Positions 8,512 through 14,759 of a DNA stretch of 64,000 nucleotides are shown in pieces. Numbering within the stretch: position 1 is the first letter of the stretch; each line of letters opens with the position of its first letter. The notes under the pieces were generated by a model that was given only the letters and a program-made list of their open reading frames with translations, was not told the origin of the DNA and made no database searches. Source of the stretch: Nonomuraea sp. SYSU D8015 (GTDB taxonomy: Bacteria; Actinomycetota; Actinomycetes; Streptosporangiales; Streptosporangiaceae); contig NZ_VJYI01000013.1 in the NCBI RefSeq assembly GCF_008065375.1, forward strand, positions 124,001 through 188,000, in the 5' to 3' direction. The position numbers and the translations under genes were made by a program.

Positions 8512-9327
8512 GTGTCCGCTGTGCGGGACGAGGTCTACCACTACAACGCGGAACGCTGGGAAGCCCTTGTGGAGGCGGACGCGTTGTTCACCCGTCCCAT
8601 GCTCGACCTGGACGCCGAGAAGGCTCAGGCCTATCTGGGCCTGGAGAGACTTGGCATCCCCGGCGACCTGGCGGACCGAAAGGTGCTCTGCCTGGCGGGA
8701 GGAGGCGGGCAACAGTCTGCGGCCTTCGCCCTGCTCGGAGCCGACGTGACGGTTTTCGACATCTCGTCCGGGCAGTTGGAGCGGGACCGCTTGGCCGCTG
8801 AGCACTACGGCGTCGGCATCCGCACGATCCAAGGAGACATGCGGGACCTGTCGGCCCTCGACGACTCCTCGTTCGATCTGGTCTGGCATCCGTACTCGCT
8901 GACCTTCGTCCCGGACTCGCGGATCGTTTTCCGTGAGGTCGCGAGAGTGGTCTCAAGAGGCGGCTACTACTACCTGATGTGCGCCAACCCGTTCTTCTCC
9001 GGGCTCACTCACGAATCCTGGAATGGGGAGGGCTACACGCTGAGGCAGCCGTACACGGACGAGGCCGCGACCTGCTATCCCGACCAGGACTGGGTCTACA
9101 GCCAGAAGCCGGACGGCCGCCGCATCCGCGAACCCAGGGAATACAGGCAGACACTGAGCCGGATCGTCAACAGCCTGATCGGGGAGGGCTTCACGCTGAA
9201 GCTCCTCTCTGAAGTACGAAACGACTACCCCGGTGCGGAGCCGGGTAGTTGGGCCCACTTCATGACGGTGGCCCCGCCGTGGCTGGAATTCGTCTGGCAG
9301 TACTCGCCCGGCGTCGTCGGAAGGTGA
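8512..9327 (+). CDS. Class I SAM-dependent methyltransferase
   Basis: A 271-residue protein. Motif I is modified to VLCLAGGGGQQSAAFAL (about residues 58-74), a form seen in many actinobacterial 'class I SAM methyltransferases'. It is followed by GADVTVFDISSGQL (acidic loop), IRTIQGDMRDLSAL and FDLVWHPYSLTFVPD. The C-terminal half carries an aromatic substrate domain (CYPDQDWVYSQKPDGRRI). The substrate is unknown. The GTG start at 8512 has GGAGG about 9 nt upstream. It is divergent from the HTH regulator at 7753-8325. Confidence 0.85.
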   Translation: MSAVRDEVYHYNAERWEALVEADALFTRPMLDLDAEKAQAYLGLERLGIPGDLADRKVLCLAGGGGQQSAAFALLGADVTVFDISSGQLERDRLAAEHYGVGIRTIQGDMRDLSALDDSSFDLVWHPYSLTFVPDSRIVFREVARVVSRGGYYYLMCANPFFSGLTHESWNGEGYTLRQPYTDEAATCYPDQDWVYSQKPDGRRIREPREYRQTLSRIVNSLIGEGFTLKLLSEVRNDYPGAEPGSWAHFMTVAPPWLEFVWQYSPGVVGR

Positions 9328-9413
9328 GGGGCGTCCAGGGACGCGGGCGACCGGCCCGGTTCCGGCGTCGCCGGCGTGCCGGACGCCCGGAGCGGGATCA
9401 AGATCTATGTGAT

Positions 9414-9433
9414 ATGTAGGAATTTTCCTACAT
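9414..9433. promoter_or_regulatory. Perfect 20-bp palindrome (9-bp arms)
   Basis: ATGTAGGAATTTTCCTACAT has perfect 9-bp arms around TT. It sits immediately upstream of a broken DinB/TIGR03086-type gene, and no regulator gene with an obvious link adjoins it. Likely an operator left in place after gene decay. Confidence 0.6.
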
Positions 9434-9435
9434 GA

Positions 9436-9680
9436 ATGGGCAGGCATCGCATGTCACCCAGCAGGCGTCTTCCAGGAACCGGGTCGAGGCCACGGACGGC
9501 CCGGGACGTCGTCGCACATGTCATCAACGGGCACCGCGGCGTCGTCGCGGCGGTTCGAGGCACCGCGCCGCGGCCCTCGTACGGGGTGGGCGTGTCCGGC
9601 CTGGGCGACGCCCCGAAAGTCGAGCCCCATGCCGACCTCGTGGCCGCCTACGCCGAGGCCAGGGCGGAACAGCGAAACTG
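9436..9680 (+). pseudogene. Remnant of a TIGR03086 / DinB-like (mycothiol-dependent) protein
   Basis: The frame contains TARDVVAHVINGHRGVVAAV and then a segment ending ADLVAAYAEARAE. These are characteristic of the N-terminal metal-binding four-helix domain of TIGR03086/DinB proteins (WTxRDVVxHVxxxHR). Roughly 30 residues normally precede this and 100 follow. Here the upstream part is missing, and after about 9670 the frame runs into unrelated Arg/Gly-rich sequence antisense to the MarR gene. I infer a truncated, non-functional copy. Confidence 0.65.
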
Positions 9681-9766
9681 TCCGGCTTTTCTCCGCCTGG
9701 CCCGATGGCCGGCGCCGCTGATTGACCGGATTCCTTGGCAGTCGCCCTCCTGCGGGAGCGAAGTCG

Positions 9767-10231
9767 TCAGGCCTGACGCACCCGAGCCAGGTGGCGTTCG
9801 TAGAGGTCGCGGTTGCGGCGGAGGAAGCCGGCGAGCAGTTCCAGGTCGGCGGTGGTGTAGTCCTTCATGAGCGTGTCGCCTTCGGCGACGAAGGGGCCGT
9901 AGAGCTCCCAGGTGCGCTGCCGGGCGGTGTCGGTGATCTGGATGAGGGTCTTGCGGCGGTCGGTGGGATCTGGGGAGCGGGTCAGATGGCCCAGGCGCTC
10001 CAGCCGGTCGAGCATCGCGGTGACGCTGCCGGTGGCCAGCCCGAGCTCGGCGCCCAGGCGGCTGGGGGTCAGTGCGGGGTGCTGGGTGAGCAGTTCCAGG
10101 CAGCGCAGGTCGGTGCGGTTGATGCCGAGGACCCGTGCCGCGGCGTCGTCGTAGGTGTCGACGGCCGCCTGCAGCGCTTGCATCTCCTCGCCGACCGTGC
10201 GGCGGAGGACTTCCCAAGAATCCCTTGACAT
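9767..10231 (-). CDS. MarR-family regulator
   Basis: A 154-residue MarR protein with helix 1 (SWEVLRRTVGEEMQALQAAV), the winged HTH at about 40-105 (LTPSRLGAELGLATGSVTAM, then LDRLERLGHLTRSPDPTDRR, the DxRR wing signature) and C-terminal dimer helices to 154. ATG at 10231 is clear. It is divergent from a small membrane-protein gene across a strong inverted repeat, so that gene is the likely target. MarR proteins usually sense small phenolic or lipophilic ligands; the ligand here is unknown. Confidence 0.9.
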   Translation of the reverse strand: MSRDSWEVLRRTVGEEMQALQAAVDTYDDAAARVLGINRTDLRCLELLTQHPALTPSRLGAELGLATGSVTAMLDRLERLGHLTRSPDPTDRRKTLIQITDTARQRTWELYGPFVAEGDTLMKDYTTADLELLAGFLRRNRDLYERHLARVRQA

Positions 10232-10257
10232 TCGAGCCTCTCGATTATCAAACTAAA

Positions 10258-10286
10258 TCATGTATCTCGAACATCAAGATACATGA
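10258..10286. promoter_or_regulatory. MarR-type operator, 10-bp perfect arms
   Basis: TCATGTATCT (10258-10267) and AGATACATGA (10277-10286) are perfectly complementary around a 9-bp spacer, in the 76-bp gap between marR and the membrane-protein gene. Size and place fit a MarR dimer site covering both promoters. Confidence 0.8.
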
Positions 10287-10307
10287 CAGTCGAGAGGAAC
10301 AGCAGCC

Positions 10308-10931
10308 ATGACGACTCTGACCCACCCCACCTCGCACAGGCCGATGCTGATCGTCGCCCCGCTGGCCGTGGCCCTGGGAGCGCTGGGCGGCCTGGCCGCC
10401 GGCTCTGGCGCCTTCGTGGGCGTCGGAGCAGTGACCGGCCTGCTGTGGGCCGGCCTGGCCGCCCTGCTGGCCCGGCCGCTGCTGCGGCTGCGCGGCACCG
10501 TGGCCGCCGACGTCACCGCACTCGGCGCGGCGCTGGTCGTGGCGCTCACCTTCGGCGCCGGGCTGGTCCAGCACGTGATGTATCCGACGCCCGAGGCGTA
10601 CCTGAGCCTGATGCGATCGCCCGCCTCCGGCGGCGCGACCGGGCTGTACATGGTGCTCAATCCGCTGGTGGAGTGGCTGCTCATGCCGGCGGCGCTCGCC
10701 TTGGGCTGGCACCACCCGCGGCGGCGCCGGCTGCTGCTGGCGGCCGCCACCGTCTACTATCTGCAGCGCCTGACCACCTACCTGTACTTCGCGCCCACCG
10801 TGCTCAGCTGGGCGCATGGGGGGACGCTTGCCGCGGTGGGCCTCTGGATCAACCTCGACCTGGCGAGGATGGCTCTGGACCTGGCCGTGGTGACCATCCT
10901 GTCCACGGCGGTCATCACCCGCAAGCGCTGA
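10308..10931 (+). CDS. Small integral membrane protein, MarR-controlled
   Basis: A 207-residue, strongly hydrophobic protein with about five or six membrane segments: residues 13-35, 38-60, 66-88, 110-130, 138-158 and 172-202. It ends in a short basic tail (TRKR). No catalytic motif is visible. It may be a small carrier or a DUF-type membrane protein. AGAGGAA precedes the ATG. Its divergence from MarR across a palindrome implies induction by a MarR ligand, as for many efflux or stress membrane proteins, but transport is not shown by sequence. Confidence 0.75.
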   Translation: MTTLTHPTSHRPMLIVAPLAVALGALGGLAAGSGAFVGVGAVTGLLWAGLAALLARPLLRLRGTVAADVTALGAALVVALTFGAGLVQHVMYPTPEAYLSLMRSPASGGATGLYMVLNPLVEWLLMPAALALGWHHPRRRRLLLAAATVYYLQRLTTYLYFAPTVLSWAHGGTLAAVGLWINLDLARMALDLAVVTILSTAVITRKR

Positions 10932-11102
10932 AGCTTCGAAGCTTCGAACGAGACACGCCCACGCGCCGTCACCCTCGTCGGCGTCCTGCAACTGCTGTTC
11001 GGCCATGGCGCCGACGGGACTTACCTCACAGGTCATCGACCCCGGCGCCGTCCGGCTGCCATGATCGCTGGTGTACGAAGCACGACCGGCCGGAAGGACA
11101 CC

Positions 11103-11450
11103 ATGCCCGCCTACGCGATAGCTCATCTGCAAGAGGCCGCCCCGCACCCGGAGATCGCCGAGTACATCGAGCGCATCTCCGCCACCTTCGAGCCGTACGG
11201 CGGACGCTTCCTCGTGCACGCCACGCAGCACGAGGTGAAGGAGGGCAGCTGGCCAGGGCACGTCGTGGTGATCGGCTTCCCCGGGATCGCCGAGGCGCGG
11301 GACTGGTGGGACTCCCCCGCGTACCAGGAGATCGCGCCGCTGCGCTCGCGGCACATCATGGGCGACATCATCCTGGTCGAAGGCGTTCCGGAGGGCTACG
11401 ACCCGGCTTCCACCGCGAAGGCGATGCGGGAGGCACTGCCCGACAAGTAG
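11103..11450 (+). CDS. DUF1330 domain protein
   Basis: A 115-residue dimeric alpha+beta-barrel-like protein. It begins MPAYAIAHLQEAAPHPEIAE and contains EYIERISATFEPYGGRFLVH, WPGHVVVIGFPGIAEARDWW and SPAYQEIAPLRSRH. These match DUF1330 along its whole length (usually about 95-115 residues). The function is unknown in the family. ATG at 11103 is chosen over an upstream in-frame ATG (11061) because GGAAGGACACC precedes it directly and residue 1 begins the first strand. It stands alone. Confidence 0.88.
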   Translation: MPAYAIAHLQEAAPHPEIAEYIERISATFEPYGGRFLVHATQHEVKEGSWPGHVVVIGFPGIAEARDWWDSPAYQEIAPLRSRHIMGDIILVEGVPEGYDPASTAKAMREALPDK

Positions 11451-11524
11451 CCGATCAGCTCGGCGGTCGGCGGGCGGGACCGGTCCCGAGCTCGGCGCAC
11501 TAGGGTCGTGGCAGCCGATCATGC

Positions 11525-11908
11525 GGGAGGGGTTGTGCGGGTGCCGTCGAGTCGCCGGCCGGCACTGCCACACCTGCCTCGTCACAGTCCGCGTTCTGCG
11601 CTGACCTGGACACGTTCAACGCCGCGCTGCTGAGGTACGCCGCCGAGGTGGGAAAGGCGATCCACGACGAGCCTGTGGATTTCGAGGAGGCGCGCAGAGT
11701 CGCCAGGCTGGTCGCCCAACTCGGCAAGGGGATGAAGGACAGCGTGCCTCCCGACATCGCCGATGCCTTTCACCTCCAACTGAAGGCGGTTCGCGTGTCG
11801 TCGAGCAAGTTGTCCACCCGCAATAGCGCCTTCGACGTCGTCGACCCGGTGTACAACAAACGAGCGACCGCTGCGCGGAAAGCGCTCAACGAGTACGAAT
11901 GTGACTGA
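11525..11908 (+). pseudogene. Secreted or lipoprotein-like gene without a valid N-terminus
   Basis: An open frame from about 11504 to TGA 11906-11908 encodes AGAVESPAGTATPASSQSAF (a typical exported linker), then a helical domain from FCADLDTFNAALLRYAAEVG to the end (RKALNEYECD). This is the layout of an actinobacterial lipoprotein mature region. No ATG, GTG or TTG start with a signal peptide exists in this frame. A good ATG at 11521 is in the next frame. I infer a frameshifted signal sequence. Translation from GTG 11648 would give an 86-residue cytoplasmic fragment. Confidence 0.5.
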
Positions 11909-11915
11909 TCTGCTG

Positions 11916-12357
11916 CTAGCCGTCCGAGCCCGCAGGCGACGGCGGCGCCTCGGCGATCGCGTGCAACGGCCTGGTCCAGAAGGTAATCGGGTGGGACTGT
12001 CCGTTGAACGTCCATGCGTCGGTATAGCTGGTGGTGGCGAAATAGCTGGGCCGAGGAGCCTGAGCGCTCGCCGTATCTCGGCCAGGGTCGGTCCCCAGTC
12101 CTCCAGGTAGTGCAGCACCAGAGCCGCCGCCTGGTCGGCGCCAGCATCCCGGCGCTGGCGTCGATGCCGGTGACGACGGCACCGCGGTCGCGTAGGGCGG
12201 CGGACAGGGGGCCCGAGCCGCAGCCGGCGTCCAGGATCCGGCGGCCGGCCACGTCTCCGGCGAGGGTTATGATCGCGGGCCGCGCCCAGTACGCGTTCAT
12301 GATGTTGTTCTCGGTCTCCGCCGAGTACGCCTCGGCGAAGCCGTCGTAGTCGTTCAC
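11916..12357 (-). pseudogene. SAM-dependent methyltransferase, multiply deleted and frameshifted
   Basis: From GTG 12357 the sequence reads NDYDGFAEAYSAE, then RRILDAGCGSGPLSAALRDR and VVTGIDASAGMLA (SAM motif I). Coding then shifts frame. LVLHYLEDWGPTLAEIRRAL (12060-12120) and YFATTSYTDAWTFNGQ (about 12000-12040) are recognisable later family blocks, each in a different frame and closer together than in intact members of about 240 residues. The frame ends early at 11916. Several internal deletions are inferred. Confidence 0.8.
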
Positions 12358-12582
12358 CTGGTCCGGATCTGCAGCCTGGGTTGCGGTCGAAACCCAGGCA
12401 GGTTGCCCTGTGGCGATGTTCTCGGCAGGTCCGTTCCGCGGTCCATCGTCGCAGCCTAGCGATCTTTGGGTGCGTTTAAGGTTCCCCGCGGCCGTACCCC
12501 CGGCTGGTCTTTTGCGCGTCGCTGAACAGCCCGGCCGGGATCGATGCTGAACCCCTTGCCAGGCGCTGGCTAAGCTGCGCGC

Positions 12583-13161
12583 ATGGCGCGGATTCTCCTC
12601 CTGCACTCGATGTACGGCCTGCGGCCCGCCGTTCACCAGGCCGCCGACAGGTTGCGGACAGCCGGCCACGACGTGCACGTCCCCGACCTGTACGGAGGCC
12701 GGGTCGTGGACACGCCTGAGGACGGCATCGCGATCAAGGAGGAGATCGGCCGGGACGAGTTGCTGAAGCGTGCCGTGGCCGCAGCGGCCCCGCTGTCCGC
12801 CGACGGCGACCTGGTCTACGCGGGCTTCTCGCTGGGTGCGGCGCTCGCGCAGAACCTCGCCCTGGCCGACGAGCGGTCCCGCGGGCTGCTGCTGATGCAC
12901 GGCACCTCCGACATGGCCGACGGTGTCTCGGCCGACGACCTGCCCGTCCAGCTCCACGTCGCCGACCCCGACACCTACGAGCCCGTCGACTGGCTGAACG
13001 CCTGGTACCTCAGGATGCGCCGGGCCCGGGCCGAGGTGGAGGTTTTTCGCTACCCAGGCGTGGGTCACCTGTTCACCGACCCTGATCTGCCCGACTACAA
13101 CGCCGAGGCCGCCGAGCGCGCCTGGAGGATCGCCCTGGGCTTCCTCGCCGACCTGCGGTGA
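12583..13161 (+). CDS. Dienelactone-hydrolase-family alpha/beta hydrolase
   Basis: A 192-residue compact hydrolase. The strand ARILLLHSMYGLRP starts the fold. The nucleophile elbow is GFSLG (about residues 85-89, Ser), the acid is probably in VADPDTYEPVDW, and the His lies in PGVGHLFTDPDLPDYN. It shares length and motif layout with the protein at 3677-4255, so the two are paralogues. No dedicated regulator adjoins it; upstream lies a dead methyltransferase. The substrate is unknown. The ATG at 12583 is the first in frame, with no strong SD. Confidence 0.83.
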   Translation: MARILLLHSMYGLRPAVHQAADRLRTAGHDVHVPDLYGGRVVDTPEDGIAIKEEIGRDELLKRAVAAAAPLSADGDLVYAGFSLGAALAQNLALADERSRGLLLMHGTSDMADGVSADDLPVQLHVADPDTYEPVDWLNAWYLRMRRARAEVEVFRYPGVGHLFTDPDLPDYNAEAAERAWRIALGFLADLR

Positions 13162-13448
13162 TGACCAGTCGCGCGACCCTCTGCCGCCTGTCGGGATGCG
13201 AGTAGATCGAGGCTGAGCGGGCGTCTCACGGACAAGGTCGGGAAGCGCCGCGATGTAGGCGCCCGCCGGCGACACGACCGTCAAGAAGGCCACCATGAGG
13301 ATGGCGTAGAGGTACATCGCCGTCAGGGAGGTGTCGTTCGCTGAAGGCCCGGATCTCCGAGGCCGGCGACACGAGGCGAGGGCTGTCGTCGTATGGCGCC
13401 TCTCCGCCGTCATCCGGGACACGGCAAGTGCCGGTGGGTGGGGGCGGC
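13162..13448. other. Gap with a possible minus-strand membrane-protein remnant
   Basis: On the minus strand, about 13200-13320, the frame reads MYLYAILMVAFLTVVSPAGA and IAALPDLVRETPAQ, a hydrophobic helix like the N-terminus of a transporter or exported protein. It runs into low-complexity sequence in both directions. No ribosome-binding site or complete gene is visible. I treat it as a possible remnant. Confidence 0.3.
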
Positions 13449-14189
13449 TCAGCCGACGCCGACGGTCTGCCGCCCGGGCTCGACGACGGCGACGACGCGT
13501 TCCTCTCCTCGGGGGTACGGCCTGCCGGTGTACTTCGTTGAGATCTGGTCGATGATCTCCCAGGCCGTGTCGCCTTCGAGCCATTCGATGACCCGGCCGC
13601 GGACGATGATGGGCTGGAGATGGGTGACGCCCGGCGCCGGCACGGCTTCGACCAGGCGCAGGCGTACGTGCCCGGGCAGCGCCCGGAAGAAGGGGCGGCC
13701 GCCGCCGAGCAGGATCGGCACCTGGTGGAGGATCACCTCGTCGACGAGCCCCGCCTTCAAGGCCTCGGTCGCGACGCCGCCGCCCATGAGGCCGACGTCC
13801 TTGCCGTCAGCGGCCTGGCGAGCCGCTGCCATCGCATCCTCGATGCCGGTGGTGACCAGGGTCTGCCGCTCGGTCATCTCGGGTGCCGCCCGATGGCTGA
13901 GGACGAACGGCTGGGCCGCGGGGTGCGGGCTGCCGCCTCCGAAATGGTCGGAGTCCTCATAGGTGGTGCGCCCCGCCACGATCGCGCCCACGCGTGCGGC
14001 GAGGGCGTCGAAGACCCGGGCGCTGGGCCCGCTCAGCCGGAACCCGTCGAAGACCTGGCTGGGCGTGTCGCCATCGAAGTACCAGTCGAACAGCATCGTT
14101 CCGTCGCCCAGCCCGCGCCCGGCGCCCGGGTCGCGCCCGGTGATGTAGCCGTCGACCGACACCGCGTGGGCGCTGATGACCTAGCTCAT
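13449..14189 (-). pseudogene. Dihydrofolate-reductase-like (RibD C-terminal) gene with stop at codon 3 and a PPOX-like tail
   Basis: ATG 14189 has a strong GAAGGAG site but reads ATG-AGC-TAG before VISAHAVSVDGYITGRDPG, the usual N-terminus of RibD-C/DHFR-like proteins. Codon 3 (14181-14183) is therefore amber. Reinitiation at GTG 14162 would still give 237 residues. The body has AIVAGRTTYEDSDHFGGG, GLMGGGVATEALKAGLVDE and HQVPILLGGGRPFF. After APGVTHL, where such proteins normally end, the last 45 residues (AWEIIDQISTKYTGRPYP, then ERVVAVVEPGRQTVG) look like the C-terminus of a PPOX/F420-type flavin protein. Divergent from hxlR. Confidence 0.7.
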
Positions 14190-14206
14190 CTTCGCGACTC
14201 CTTCTT

Positions 14207-14259
14207 GAGTTCCTTGAAGAGACTCCATGACCGTAGCATCCGGAGTTCCTTAAGGGAAC
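14207..14259. promoter_or_regulatory. Two palindromes in the HxlR/reductase divergent promoter
   Basis: GAGTTCCTTGAAGAGACTC (14207-14225; GAGT/ACTC and CTT/AAG arms) and GTTCCTTAAGGGAAC (14245-14259; perfect GTTCC/GGAAC arms) share the GTTCCTT core. They sit between the reductase start and the hxlR start, as expected for HxlR dimer sites. Confidence 0.7.
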
Positions 14260-14280
14260 CCCAATTGCTAGACTGGTCTC

Positions 14281-14739
14281 ATGCAACGCACGAAGTTCGG
14301 AGAAATGGCCTGCTCCATCGCGCGCACCCTCGACGTGATCGGGGAGCCGTGGTCGCCGCTGATCCTGCGTGACGTATGGGTCGGCATGAACCGCTTCGAC
14401 CAGCTCCAGGCCGACCTCGGGATCTCACGCAAGGTGCTGACCGAGCGGCTCAACCACCTCGTCGAGCAGGGCGTGCTCGAGCGCGTTCCCTACGACAAGC
14501 GGCCCCGCTACGAGTACCGCCTGACGGCGAAGGGTGCCGAGCTGGTCGACCTGCTCATGGTCATGGCCGCTTGGGGGGACAGGTGGCTCGCGGGCGAGGC
14601 CGGGCCGCCAGTGCTCTACCGCCATCACGCGTGCGGTGAGATCAGCCGTGTCGACCTGCGCTGTGCCCACTGCGGCGAGCCGATGCACGCCGGCGACGTC
14701 GACCTGCTGCCGGGCCCGGGCGCGGCCGTCTCAGGCTGA
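14281..14739 (+). CDS. HxlR-family regulator with C-terminal Cys cluster
   Basis: A 152-residue protein. The HxlR signature is complete: CSIARTLDVIGEPWSPLILR (C11 at the N-terminus), GISRKVLTERLNHLVEQGVL and RPRYEYRLTAKGAELVDLLM. After the usual 115-residue core, the tail has RHHACGEISRVDLRCAHCGE, three Cys that could bind a metal. The divergent reductase gene and the two palindromes indicate its operator. N-terminal Cys residues in this family sense aldehydes or disulfide stress in some members; that role is inference here. Confidence 0.9.
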   Translation: MQRTKFGEMACSIARTLDVIGEPWSPLILRDVWVGMNRFDQLQADLGISRKVLTERLNHLVEQGVLERVPYDKRPRYEYRLTAKGAELVDLLMVMAAWGDRWLAGEAGPPVLYRHHACGEISRVDLRCAHCGEPMHAGDVDLLPGPGAAVSG

Positions 14740-14759
14740 GCAAGCGGCCGGCACGGCCT

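Noticed and set aside
10930..10945. Back-to-back GAAGCTTC palindromes
   Set aside because: Short, at the end of a gene, and not at a promoter; most likely chance.
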